A stretch of DNA of 64,000 nt, from NCBI RefSeq assembly GCF_037892605.1, contig NZ_JBBKTU010000001.1:3658001-3722000 (forward strand), written 5' to 3'. The stretch is from Lacibacter sp. H407 (GTDB taxonomy: Bacteria; Bacteroidota; Bacteroidia; Chitinophagales; Chitinophagaceae). Below, piece after piece: positions 9,548 through 18,660 of the stretch. A program made the position numbers and the translations under genes. A model generated the notes under the pieces. The model was not told the DNA's origin. It did no database searches and saw nothing but the letters and a program-made list of their open reading frames with translations. Within the stretch, counting starts at the first letter, position 1. Every line of letters begins with the position of its first letter.

Positions 9548-11615
9548 TTCACAAATCAACCGTGAAGCTGTTGTGAAACGCCACAATGTCAAAGTGAACA
9601 AAGTCGATTCGCTTTCTTCATTGACTGTTGGCAATGGAAATTTTGCATTTACTGTTGATGCAACAGGTATGCAGAGTTTTCCGGAGGCCTATATCAAAGG
9701 TGTGCCGCTTGGTACACAATCAGTGTGGGGCTGGCATAGTTTTCCGAATACAGAAAATCTGAAGGTTGAGGAAGCACAGAAAGTGTATGAGTTGGAAGGA
9801 AGAAAAATTTCTTATACCGTTCAGCCGAAAGAGCCGGGCAGAGTGAAGATGGCGGTGGAATATTTCCGAGTGAACCCGCATCGTTTGCAGTTAGGCAATA
9901 TTGGGTTGGAAATAAAAAAGAAAGATGGAACACTTGCAACAGTGAACGATATCCAAACAGTGAGCCAGGAGTTAAATGTCTGGACAGGTGTGATCACCAG
10001 CAATTTTGCTGTAGAAGGAGTGCCTGTAAAAGTAACCACCGCTGCACATCAGCAACACGATGCCGTTTCGTTCCGTATTGAATCGCCATTACTATTTAAA
10101 AACAGGATCACTGTACGTTTACGTTTTCCTTATCCCAATGCACAGTTTAAAGATGGAGGAGACAATTTTAAGAGCGATGAAAAACATAGCTCTTCACTCA
10201 CAAGCACTACCGGCAGTGCTCTGATAAAGCGAACGCTTGATACAACCAATTATTACGTTGATGTGAACTGGACTTCTTCTGCAACAATCAAAAAGGTAGG
10301 CACACATTATTTTCAACTGCTGCCTGTTACAGGAAAAGGTTCATTTGAATGCAGTTTCAGTTTCTCGGAAAAGAAACCCTTAACCACGATCACCAACTTC
10401 TTTAAAACAAAACAAAGCAGTGAGCTAAGCTGGAAGAAATTCTGGCTTAATGGTGGTGCGGTTGATTTCTCAGCCACAAAAGATCCCCGTGCATTTGAAT
10501 TAGAACGCAGAGTAGTGTTATCACAATACCTCACCAAAGTACAATGCTCGGCTGCTTATCCTCCACAGGAAACAGGCTTAACGTATAACAGCTGGTATGG
10601 TAAACCACATCTGGAAATGCATTGGTGGCATGCGGTGCATTATGCACAATGGGGCCGGCCGGAGCTGATGGAGAAAAGTCTGGACTGGTATTTTACTGTT
10701 GCAGAAAAAGCAAAGCTCATTGCCAAGCGACAAGGCTTTGAAGGGTTGCGTTGGCAAAAGATGACGGATAATAATGGTGATGAAGCGCCATCGTCTGTCG
10801 GTGCATTCCTCATCTGGCAGCAACCTCATTTTATTTATATGGCGGAGTTGATGTATCGTCATAATCCAACAAGTAAAACACTCAATAAATACAAAGAGTT
10901 GTTATTTGCGACTGCCGATTTCATGGCATCGTTTCCTTCTTACAATGCAGCAACAAAAAAATATAATCTGGGTAAAGGATTAATTCCTGCACAGGAATGT
11001 TTTGATGCAGTATCTACTTTTAATCCAACCTATGAATTGTCATACTGGAGCTGGGCATTGGAAGTTGCACAGCAATGGAGAGTGCGTTCCGGTTTGCCCA
11101 GAGAAAAGAAGTGGGACGAGATCATTAACAATCTGGCACCATTGCCACAATTGAACGGTGTTTATCTCGCAGCAGGCAACACACCTGATTGTTATGAAAA
11201 AGGATCGAAGTATTTAACCGATCATCCTGCGGTGTTAGGAGCTTACAGTACAATACCTGCTGCCAATGGTTTGGATACGGTGGTGATGAAGAAAACCTAT
11301 TTCACAGTTTTGGAAAAATGGGATTGGAATGAAACATGGGGTTGGGATTATCCGCTCATGGCGATGACGGCTGCACGTTTGCACATGGGTGAAGAAGCGG
11401 TGAATGCATTGCTGATGCCAGTGCGTACGAATACGTATTTAATCAACGGACATAATTTCCAGGATGATCGTTTAACGATTTATCTTCCCGGTAATGGTGG
11501 TGTGTTGAACGCTGTTGCCTTGATGTGTACGGGTGCCGATGCAGACAAAGGAATCAATATTGGTTTTCCAAAAACATGGAATGTAAAATGGGAAGGACTA
11601 AAGAAAATGTTTTAA
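9483..11615 (+). CDS. Six-hairpin glycosidase-like secreted protein (GH65/GH95-like fold)
   Basis: A 710-residue exported protein. The start at 9483 gives signal peptide MKFNFSSFLLCASFCLSAFVANSQ; an ATG at 9468 is less likely. An N-terminal beta-sandwich (VGNGNFAFTVDATGMQSFPE, residues about 40-280) is followed by an alpha/alpha-barrel region with YPPQETGLTYNSWYGKPHLE, MHWWHAVHYAQWGRPELM and LRWQKMTDNNGDEAPSSVG. This layout and the candidate acids (Glu in PHLEMHWW, Asp/Glu in NNGDEAP) are those of six-hairpin glycosidases such as GH65 and GH95, but I cannot assign a family. The substrate is unknown. Its stop overlaps the next start by one base (TAATG), so the two are probably translationally coupled. 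Confidence 0.65.
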   Translation: MKFNFSSFLLCASFCLSAFVANSQINREAVVKRHNVKVNKVDSLSSLTVGNGNFAFTVDATGMQSFPEAYIKGVPLGTQSVWGWHSFPNTENLKVEEAQKVYELEGRKISYTVQPKEPGRVKMAVEYFRVNPHRLQLGNIGLEIKKKDGTLATVNDIQTVSQELNVWTGVITSNFAVEGVPVKVTTAAHQQHDAVSFRIESPLLFKNRITVRLRFPYPNAQFKDGGDNFKSDEKHSSSLTSTTGSALIKRTLDTTNYYVDVNWTSSATIKKVGTHYFQLLPVTGKGSFECSFSFSEKKPLTTITNFFKTKQSSELSWKKFWLNGGAVDFSATKDPRAFELERRVVLSQYLTKVQCSAAYPPQETGLTYNSWYGKPHLEMHWWHAVHYAQWGRPELMEKSLDWYFTVAEKAKLIAKRQGFEGLRWQKMTDNNGDEAPSSVGAFLIWQQPHFIYMAELMYRHNPTSKTLNKYKELLFATADFMASFPSYNAATKKYNLGKGLIPAQECFDAVSTFNPTYELSYWSWALEVAQQWRVRSGLPREKKWDEIINNLAPLPQLNGVYLAAGNTPDCYEKGSKYLTDHPAVLGAYSTIPAANGLDTVVMKKTYFTVLEKWDWNETWGWDYPLMAMTAARLHMGEEAVNALLMPVRTNTYLINGHNFQDDRLTIYLPGNGGVLNAVALMCTGADADKGINIGFPKTWNVKWEGLKKMF

Positions 11616-14600
11616 TGAAGAGATTTATTTCAGTTGTTACTAGTTTGTTTTTTTTGTTGACTGCAATTAATGCGCAGGAAACAAAAAAGCTATGGCATGG
11701 CATTGAACGGGAGTTGCGTTATCGTCCGGAAGGAAATGATATTGTCATTGAAAACGGAACAAGTCGTTTCAACCGTGCATTATATGGCGGCAACACAGCA
11801 TTTCGTGCAGAAGCAGGTGATTTGCCTGAGTTTGCATTGTATATGCCTGGCATGGGCGGTAATCTAAAATTCGGCATTGTAATAAATGGAAAAAGTAAAT
11901 GGCTGATCGAGTGTAAAAAGATCAAAGCCATTTATCGTGCAGGTTCCATGCTGTACGAAATAAAAGATGAGTTGTTAGGTGAGGGCATCATTCGTCTACA
12001 TCTAATTGCCTTGTATTCAAGTGAAGGAATGATCGTTCAACTGCAAACAGAAAATATTTCAACTGCTGTGCAATTAGTTGCCGTGTATGGCGGTGCTACC
12101 GGAAAAAAGTTTTCACGTGACGGTGATATTGGAGCCGATCCTGAATCTTCTTTTTATTTAAAACCTGAGTATTGCAAGGATAATATTTTCAAGATCCAAA
12201 AAAACAGTTTTCAATTGCTGTATGGTTTTGCAAAACCATTGAGTGAAGAGGAACGATACGAGGTACAGCATCTTCCTGCAAATGCAAACAATACATCTTC
12301 CGCAGCTGACAAAGGAAAAGAACTTATTGGTATTTTTCCAACATTATCAATACTGAAAATTAAGGATGCCACTCAACAGCAATCGCCTGCTAAATTATTA
12401 CTGGCTGATAGTAATGTAACAGCGCCAATAGTAACCGCAACTCTTCAATTGAAGAATAAGGAAGTTTATTACTTCACAGTACAAAAACCTGCAAAGAATA
12501 GTATTATTTATTATGATGTACTACCACGATTGTTTCAGCAGGCAGAAGCAGCAAGAAAAAAACTGGCTGATCGTATCAAAGTCTCAACACCTGATCCGTT
12601 CATCAATACATTGGGTTCTGTGTTAGGCATTGCTGCTGATGCGGTGTGGGAAGATCCATCGTTTATGCATGGTGCCATTGCATGGCGTATGCGTTTGAAT
12701 GGCTGGCGTGGTGCTTATATTGCAGATGTGTTTGGTTGGCACGATCGTGCAAAAAAACATTTTAACGGTTATGCATTGTCGCAGGTAACAATGCCATTGA
12801 CCGGGCCTGTTGTTGCAGATACAGCATTACATTTGGGTCGTCAGCAGGAAAAGCTTGGCACATCTGTTTTCAGCAGCGGTTATATCTCCCGCAATCCGGG
12901 TGGTGATCTGCGTGCACATCACTACGATATGAACCTGGTGTTCATCGATCAGTTGCTCAATCATTTTAACTGGACAGGTGATACTGCTTATGTTCGACAA
13001 ATGTGGCCATTGCTTGTTCGTCATCTTGATTGGGAGAAACGAAACTTTGATGCAGATGGCGATGGCTTGTATGATTCGTATGCTGCTATCTGGGCAAGTG
13101 ATGCATTGCAATACAGTGGAGGCGGCGTTACGCATTCATCGGCGTATAACTATCGTTCAAACAAAATGGCAGCACAGCTGGCAAAGATTGTTGGTGTTGA
13201 TGGAACGAAGTATGAAATTGAAGCAAATAAAATTCTTGATGCTATCAATGAAGAGTTATGGATGCAGAACAAAGGTTGGTATGCAGAATACAAAGATCTG
13301 TTGGGGAATAAACTGTTGCATGAATCGGCTGCATTGTGGACCATCTATCATGCATTGGATGAGGGAATAGCTGATCCGTTTCAATCGTATCAATCATTGC
13401 ACTATGTAAACTATTACATTCCACATATTCCCATTGTTGCAAAAGGATTGAAAGATTCATCGCTTTATACATTGTCAACCACCAACTGGCAACCTTATAC
13501 CTGGAGTTTGAATAATGTAGCGTTGGCAGAACTGCTGCACACTGCATTGGCTTACTGGCAGGGTGGCGATAAAGAAGAAGCGTATCGGTTATGGAAGAGT
13601 TCGTTGATGGAGAGTATGTATCTCGGTGCAAGTCCGGGGAGTATTCAGCAATTGAGTTTTTATGATGCGATAAGAGGCGAGTTGTACAGAGATTTTGCTG
13701 ATCCGATAGCTATGGCTGGCAGAACATTGGTGGAAGGTTTGTTTGGTGTGTTGCCCGATGCGTTGAATGATCGGTTGGTAATTAAACCAGGTTTGCCGAA
13801 ACAATGGAACAATGCAGCGCTTACAACACCCAACATTCAGTTTGTGTTCAAACGCACACGCTTAACTGAAGAATATATACTGCAGCCAACCTTCAGCAAA
13901 CAACTGAAACTGCAGTTGATCATTCCGGCGTATAGGGAATCTGTTGAATCCATTACGGTAAATGATAAGCTTGTACAATGGAAAGTAGTTGACAGTATTA
14001 TTGGTACACCATCTTTACAGATCGATGCAGTACCTGCAAAATCTTATGCAATCATCATTAAATGGAAAGGAGAAGGGTTTGAAAAGCCCGTTCATAAACA
14101 AGCATACAACAGTAAAGAACTGGTACAAGTGAAATTGAATAAGGCGATCATCACTAACACGTATCAACCGGTGGAAGTGTTACGGAATTTAGTGCGTAGA
14201 ACAAACATGATATCCGGCAACTTAAGTAATGCAGGTTTAAACAGTTTGTACCTGCAGTTGAAGCAAGGTGATTTCAGTTGGTTTGAGCCGTTGAGTTTTT
14301 CATTGATCGAAGATGAGCCGTTCGTTAAAACAGTTACGATCACGCCTGAAACAAAGTTTGAAACCGTTGATATTACTCCGCATTTCAATGATGTAGTGAC
14401 GAATATTTTTAAGAATGACTACTTATCGCCCCGTCCGGCTGTACCAACGTTGCAATTACCCACACAAGGCATAGGCAATTGGGCCTATCCGTTAGTTACG
14501 GCGAACATCAACGATAGTGGGTTACGGGCAAAAGCAGGTTTGAAGAACGAAGTACTGATCAATCAGATTCCATTTAAAACTACATCAACAGAAAAAAAGA

Positions 14601-15070
14601 ATATCGTGTTTACATCAATGTGGGATAATTATCCCGATTCGGTTGTATTACCGTTGAGCGGAACTGCATCGCATGCGTATTTCTTAATGGCAGGCAGTAC
14701 CAATCCCATGCAAAGCCGGATGGTGAATGGAGCGATCACGGTTCATTATACCGACGGAAGTTCATCCGTATTGGAATTAAAGAATCCCGAGAACTGGTGG
14801 CCCATTGAACAGGATTATTTTATTGATGAATATGCATTTGCAACCGGTGCACCGAAACCCATTCGTGTATCGTTAAAAACAGGAGATGTAATACCGGAAA
14901 AATACAAATACACAAGCATCAAAGGATTTGCTAACTATGCTATCGATGGGGGAGCAGCTACCATGCTTGATCTTCCGCTGAATCCCGGAAAGCAATTAAA
15001 GAGTCTGGTTTTAAAAACAATCGCCAATGACGTGGTAATTGGTTTGATGGGTATTACCTTGCTGCAATAA
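11615..15070 (+). CDS. DUF4450-type six-hairpin glycosidase-like protein, secreted
   Basis: A 1151-residue exported protein starting at ATG 11615, whose first base is the last base of the preceding TAA. Signal peptide MKRFISVVTSLFFLLTAINAQ. The N-terminal LWHGIERELRYRPEGNDIVIENGTSRFNRALYGG region resembles DUF4450. The middle (residues about 330-740) has alpha/alpha-barrel features: MHGAIAWRMRLNGWRGAYIADVFGWHDRA, YDSYAAIWASDALQYSGGGVTHSSAYN. C-terminal beta domains follow; the last 200 residues contain a Trp-rich stretch (ELKNPENWWPIEQDYF). It is probably a glycosidase acting with its neighbour; the substrate is not known to me. Confidence 0.6.
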   Translation: MKRFISVVTSLFFLLTAINAQETKKLWHGIERELRYRPEGNDIVIENGTSRFNRALYGGNTAFRAEAGDLPEFALYMPGMGGNLKFGIVINGKSKWLIECKKIKAIYRAGSMLYEIKDELLGEGIIRLHLIALYSSEGMIVQLQTENISTAVQLVAVYGGATGKKFSRDGDIGADPESSFYLKPEYCKDNIFKIQKNSFQLLYGFAKPLSEEERYEVQHLPANANNTSSAADKGKELIGIFPTLSILKIKDATQQQSPAKLLLADSNVTAPIVTATLQLKNKEVYYFTVQKPAKNSIIYYDVLPRLFQQAEAARKKLADRIKVSTPDPFINTLGSVLGIAADAVWEDPSFMHGAIAWRMRLNGWRGAYIADVFGWHDRAKKHFNGYALSQVTMPLTGPVVADTALHLGRQQEKLGTSVFSSGYISRNPGGDLRAHHYDMNLVFIDQLLNHFNWTGDTAYVRQMWPLLVRHLDWEKRNFDADGDGLYDSYAAIWASDALQYSGGGVTHSSAYNYRSNKMAAQLAKIVGVDGTKYEIEANKILDAINEELWMQNKGWYAEYKDLLGNKLLHESAALWTIYHALDEGIADPFQSYQSLHYVNYYIPHIPIVAKGLKDSSLYTLSTTNWQPYTWSLNNVALAELLHTALAYWQGGDKEEAYRLWKSSLMESMYLGASPGSIQQLSFYDAIRGELYRDFADPIAMAGRTLVEGLFGVLPDALNDRLVIKPGLPKQWNNAALTTPNIQFVFKRTRLTEEYILQPTFSKQLKLQLIIPAYRESVESITVNDKLVQWKVVDSIIGTPSLQIDAVPAKSYAIIIKWKGEGFEKPVHKQAYNSKELVQVKLNKAIITNTYQPVEVLRNLVRRTNMISGNLSNAGLNSLYLQLKQGDFSWFEPLSFSLIEDEPFVKTVTITPETKFETVDITPHFNDVVTNIFKNDYLSPRPAVPTLQLPTQGIGNWAYPLVTANINDSGLRAKAGLKNEVLINQIPFKTTSTEKKNIVFTSMWDNYPDSVVLPLSGTASHAYFLMAGSTNPMQSRMVNGAITVHYTDGSSSVLELKNPENWWPIEQDYFIDEYAFATGAPKPIRVSLKTGDVIPEKYKYTSIKGFANYAIDGGAATMLDLPLNPGKQLKSLVLKTIANDVVIGLMGITLLQ

Positions 15071-15071
15071 A

Positions 15072-16403
15072 ATGAATATGAAGCTGCGAAAATTAATTGC
15101 CTTCTTTCTTACGTTCCAATTTTTTGTGTTGACAGCGACAGCACAATCCGTGAAGTGGGTGAATACAGTTTCCGTTGACAGTGGATGGGCAAATAACTCA
15201 GTCAACACAGTCGTGTTTCGTAAAAATTCGTTGTGTACTTACAAAAACACGCAATACATTTCTTTCTACAATCAGGAAGGATTTGTTGTAATTGGGAAAC
15301 GAAAGCTGGGTAGTAAAAACTGGAAACTGCAAAAAACCACATTCAAGGGTAAGGTAGCCGATGCACATAATTCCATCAGCATCATGGTTGACGGTGATGG
15401 CTACCTGCATCTTGCCTGGGATCATCACAATAACAAATTGCATTATGCAAAAAGCATTGCACCCGGTTCATTGCAACTGACGGATGAAATGCCAATGACG
15501 GGATTGTTTGAGAAAAATGTTACCTATCCTGAGTTTTATTCCTTGCCCAATGGAAATCTTTTATTTTTCTATCGTGATGGTCAATCAGGTCAGGGAAATC
15601 TTGTCATCAACCGTTATGATCGTACAACAAAACAATGGCAACAGCTACATACCAATCTTATAGACGGACAAAAGCAACGCAATGCGTATTGGCAGGCATG
15701 TGTCGATAAAAACGGCACCATTCATCTTTCATGGGTGTGGCGTGAAAGCAGCGATGTGGCGTCGAATCATGATCTCTGTTATGCAAAGTCAACAGATGGA
15801 GGAATAACATGGATGAACTCCAAAAATGAATTATATCGTTTACCCATCAATGCTGCAACTGCTGAATACATCGTAACGATCCCGCAGAAAAGTGAACTTA
15901 TTAATCAAACAAGTATGGTTACTGATGATGCAGGCAATCCATTCATTGCATCTTATTGGAAAGAAAAAGGTGATTCTATTCCGCAATATCATATTGTTTA
16001 CAATACCGGGAGCGATTGGAACGTGAATAATACCGGCTTTCGTACTACTGCATTCAGCTTGAGTGGTGTGGGTACCAAACGCATTCCGATCTCCAGACCG
16101 CAGATCGTTGTGTTGGATAAAAGTAAAAGAAAATCGGTTGTGCTAATTTTCAGAGATGAAGAACGGCAAAGCAAAGTATCAGTAGCAATCTGTAATGATC
16201 TGCTGCTGAACAAATGGGAGCTCACCGATCTTTCCCATACTTCGGTAGGTTCATGGGAGCCCAGCTTTGATACAAACTTGTGGAAACAGAAAAAGCAATT
16301 ACATTTATTTGTTCAATATACCGATCAGCAGGATGGGGAAGGCAAATCAAACATCCGTCCTCAGCTGGTACAGGTACTTGAGCTGAAATTTAAAAACAAG
16401 TAA
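15072..16403 (+). CDS. BNR_4 family beta-propeller protein (PL24/PL25/GH145-PL42-like)
   Basis: A 443-residue exported protein starting one base after the preceding stop; ATG 15078 is a second possible start. Signal peptide ends TATAQ. The body is a seven-bladed-propeller type with BNR-like strands. The segment AHNSISIMVDGDGYLHLAWDHHNNKLHY (about 100-127) carries the paired His residues seen in ulvan lyases of PL24/PL25 and kept in the related rhamnose-glucuronate enzymes GH145/PL42; an Arg follows in LLFFYRDGQSG. A role in cutting or trimming a Rha-GlcA linkage is an inference, supported by the GH88 gene two bases downstream, since GH88 removes the unsaturated uronic acid that a lyase leaves. 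Confidence 0.65.
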   Translation: MNMKLRKLIAFFLTFQFFVLTATAQSVKWVNTVSVDSGWANNSVNTVVFRKNSLCTYKNTQYISFYNQEGFVVIGKRKLGSKNWKLQKTTFKGKVADAHNSISIMVDGDGYLHLAWDHHNNKLHYAKSIAPGSLQLTDEMPMTGLFEKNVTYPEFYSLPNGNLLFFYRDGQSGQGNLVINRYDRTTKQWQQLHTNLIDGQKQRNAYWQACVDKNGTIHLSWVWRESSDVASNHDLCYAKSTDGGITWMNSKNELYRLPINAATAEYIVTIPQKSELINQTSMVTDDAGNPFIASYWKEKGDSIPQYHIVYNTGSDWNVNNTGFRTTAFSLSGVGTKRIPISRPQIVVLDKSKRKSVVLIFRDEERQSKVSVAICNDLLLNKWELTDLSHTSVGSWEPSFDTNLWKQKKQLHLFVQYTDQQDGEGKSNIRPQLVQVLELKFKNK

Positions 16404-16405
16404 GC

Positions 16406-17605
16406 ATGAAGCAATTGTTAACTGGATTGATCGTTGTTATTTTAGCAGGATGTGTGGTTGCACAAAAGAAGTCAACGCATCAACCGGATAAAAATTTATT
16501 GTCGACCATTGAACAGAATTTTACGGAAGCTGCTGCGCAGTACAAAGTGTTGCAGCAAAACCTGCCAGCTGATAAATTTCCAAAAACCTATTTTCCAAAA
16601 ACCAGCAAATATGAATTCAGTAATTCAGGTTGGTGGTGCAGTGGGTTTTATCCCGGTACGTTGTTGTTCCTCTATCAACAAACAAAAGACGAAGCACTTT
16701 ATAAAGAAGCTCAACGAATTCTTGAAGTGTTAAAGAAAGAGCAATTCAACACCCGTACACATGATCTGGGCTTTATGATGTATTGCAGTTTTGGGAATGC
16801 AAATCTTATTCAACCATCGGCTGCCTACAAAGATATTTTGGTAACAAGTGCTAAATCCTTGTCAACACGCTTTAGTCCTGTAACAGGCTGCATTAAATCC
16901 TGGGACGGTAAGCCTAATGAATACCTTGTGATCATCGACAATATGATGAACCTGAAGTTATTATTCTGGGCCACACAGGTTACAGATGATTCTTCATTTT
17001 ACAAGATTGCTGTCACTCATGCTAACACAACCATCAAAAATCATTTTCGTGCAGACAACAGTTCGTATCATGTGATCAACTACAATTCACAAACAGGAGC
17101 CATCCAGCAAAAACGCACAGCACAGGGGTTTGCCGACGAGAGTGCATGGGCACGTGGACAGGCATGGGGCTTGTATGGTTATACTGAAACCTACAGGGAA
17201 ACAAAAGACAAACAATATCTTGAACAGGCGAATAAGATCGCTGATTTTATTTTAAATCATCCGAATCTGCCAACAGATAAAATTCCTTACTGGGATTTTA
17301 ATGCACCGAATATTCCCACTGCCTTACGTGATGTGTCGGCAGCAACGATCATGGCATCTGCATTACTCGAATTAAGCGGCTATGTAAGCAAAGAATTATC
17401 GGTGAAGTATTTCAAAGCAGCTGAAACAATCTTGAAGAATTTGTCAACCGAACAATACAAAGCAGCCGCAGGAACCACTGGTGGGTTTCTATTGAAACAC
17501 AGCGTTGGTCATTTCCCGGCTCAAACAGAAATTGATGTGCCGTTGACTTATGCTGATTACTATTTCGTAGAAGCGATGATCCGTTACAAAGCGATGTTTA
17601 AATAA
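16406..17605 (+). CDS. GH88 unsaturated glucuronyl hydrolase, lipoprotein
   Basis: A 399-residue (alpha/alpha)6-barrel enzyme of family GH88, which hydrolyses the 4,5-unsaturated uronic acid left at the end of lyase products. The two catalytic aspartates are visible as Asp120 (RTHDLGFMMY) and Asp178 (VIIDNMMNL); GWWCSGFYPG and DESAWARGQAWGLYGY are further family marks. The N-terminus MKQLLTGLIVVILAGC has a lipobox, so it may be anchored to a membrane through Cys16, although cleavage after VVAQ is possible. It follows the BNR_4 gene by 2 bases, which suggests they share a substrate. Confidence 0.88.
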   Translation: MKQLLTGLIVVILAGCVVAQKKSTHQPDKNLLSTIEQNFTEAAAQYKVLQQNLPADKFPKTYFPKTSKYEFSNSGWWCSGFYPGTLLFLYQQTKDEALYKEAQRILEVLKKEQFNTRTHDLGFMMYCSFGNANLIQPSAAYKDILVTSAKSLSTRFSPVTGCIKSWDGKPNEYLVIIDNMMNLKLLFWATQVTDDSSFYKIAVTHANTTIKNHFRADNSSYHVINYNSQTGAIQQKRTAQGFADESAWARGQAWGLYGYTETYRETKDKQYLEQANKIADFILNHPNLPTDKIPYWDFNAPNIPTALRDVSAATIMASALLELSGYVSKELSVKYFKAAETILKNLSTEQYKAAAGTTGGFLLKHSVGHFPAQTEIDVPLTYADYYFVEAMIRYKAMFK

Positions 17606-17609
17606 TTGA

Positions 17610-18536
17610 ATGATGAAGAAGATCAGTTTATTGGTTATTGTGTTGATGCAGTTGTTGCGTGTAAATGCTCAGAGCGATTCTGTGTACATGTTTGCTTATT
17701 TCAAAAACAATGGGCAGGATGGTTTACATCTGGCTTACAGCAATGATGGCTTTGCATGGAATGCATTAAAGCAAGACAGTTCGTTTTTAAAACCAACTGT
17801 TGCAAAAGATAAACTGATGCGTGATCCTTGTATTATTCGTGGTGCTGACGATTTGTTTCACATGGTGTGGACAGTTAGCTGGAACGATAAAGGAATTGGG
17901 TATGCCAGCTCAAAAGATCTGATCAACTGGAGTGAACAACGTTTTATTCCTGTGATGCAGCATGAAGGTTCTGCACGCAACTGCTGGGCACCAGAGATCA
18001 CTTACGATGCAAAGAGTAAACAATACATGATCTATTGGGCTACCACCATTGCCAATAAATACAAAGCTGATCTGAAAGTAGAAAATGGCTACAATCACCG
18101 GATGTACTATGTGCTCACCAAAGATTTTAAAACGTTCAGCAACACAAAAATGCTGTACGATAAAGGTTTCAATGTAATTGATGCAACGATCGTTCCAAAT
18201 GGAAAAAAGTTTGTGATGTTCCTGAAAGATGAAACAAGAGAGCCGGTACAAAAGAATTTAAAAATTGCTACAAGCAAAAAGATCAACAGTGGTTATAGCG
18301 AAGCATCTGCACCCATCACGGGCAATTATTGGGCAGAAGGGCCAACCACGTTGAAGATCAACGGCACATGGATCGTTTACTTTGATAAATACCGGGATCA
18401 TAAATATGGTGCTGTGCAATCAACTGATTTGAAAAACTGGACGGATGTATCAGATAGGTTAACCATGCCAAAAGGAATCCGTCATGGTACCATTTTTACA
18501 ATCAGCAAAGCAGAGTTTGAATTATTACCGAAATGA
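17610..18536 (+). CDS. GH43-like five-bladed beta-propeller glycosidase
   Basis: A 308-residue exported protein (signal peptide to about residue 21, RVNAQ) of the GH43/GH32 clan type. LMRDPCIIRGADDLFHMVWT holds the Asp of the R-D-P motif, and NCWAPEITYDAKSKQYMIYW and NYWAEGPTTLKING (likely acid Glu in EGP) follow in the expected order. Such enzymes release arabinose, xylose or galactose from side chains. I cannot set the subfamily. It ends the first plus-strand CAZyme block, 4 bases after the GH88 gene. Confidence 0.8.
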   Translation: MMKKISLLVIVLMQLLRVNAQSDSVYMFAYFKNNGQDGLHLAYSNDGFAWNALKQDSSFLKPTVAKDKLMRDPCIIRGADDLFHMVWTVSWNDKGIGYASSKDLINWSEQRFIPVMQHEGSARNCWAPEITYDAKSKQYMIYWATTIANKYKADLKVENGYNHRMYYVLTKDFKTFSNTKMLYDKGFNVIDATIVPNGKKFVMFLKDETREPVQKNLKIATSKKINSGYSEASAPITGNYWAEGPTTLKINGTWIVYFDKYRDHKYGAVQSTDLKNWTDVSDRLTMPKGIRHGTIFTISKAEFELLPK

Positions 18537-18544
18537 TGAACTAA

Positions 18545-18647
18545 TGAAATTCCTTTGTGCTCTTTGAGCATACTTTGAGTTCTTTGGGCTACTGTTTTAG
18601 TTGCACGAAGTACACGAAGGTTTACACAGAGTACACTGAGAAGAATT
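18545..18647. repeat. Dispersed repeat remnant between convergent genes
   Basis: CTTTGTGCTCTTTGAGCATAC followed by TTGCACGAAGTACACGAAGG and a TACACAGAGTACACTGAGAA stretch matches the style of the element at 9402-9547. It fills the space between the GH43 gene and the convergent transporter gene. No clear terminator stem was found. Confidence 0.5.
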
Positions 18648-18660
18648 ACAACGTAACCTC

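Noticed and set aside
9038-9634. Long minus-strand open frame across the GH2 end and the next gene start
   Set aside because: It is antisense to two well-supported genes, is low in recognisable motifs, and runs through the dispersed repeat; the plus-strand genes explain the region.
3923-18536. Reading the first block as a xylan utilisation locus because of GH115
   Set aside because: No xylanase (GH10, GH11, GH30) or xylosidase is present; GH88, BNR_4 and the RG-I operon next door fit a rhamnose/uronate glycan better.
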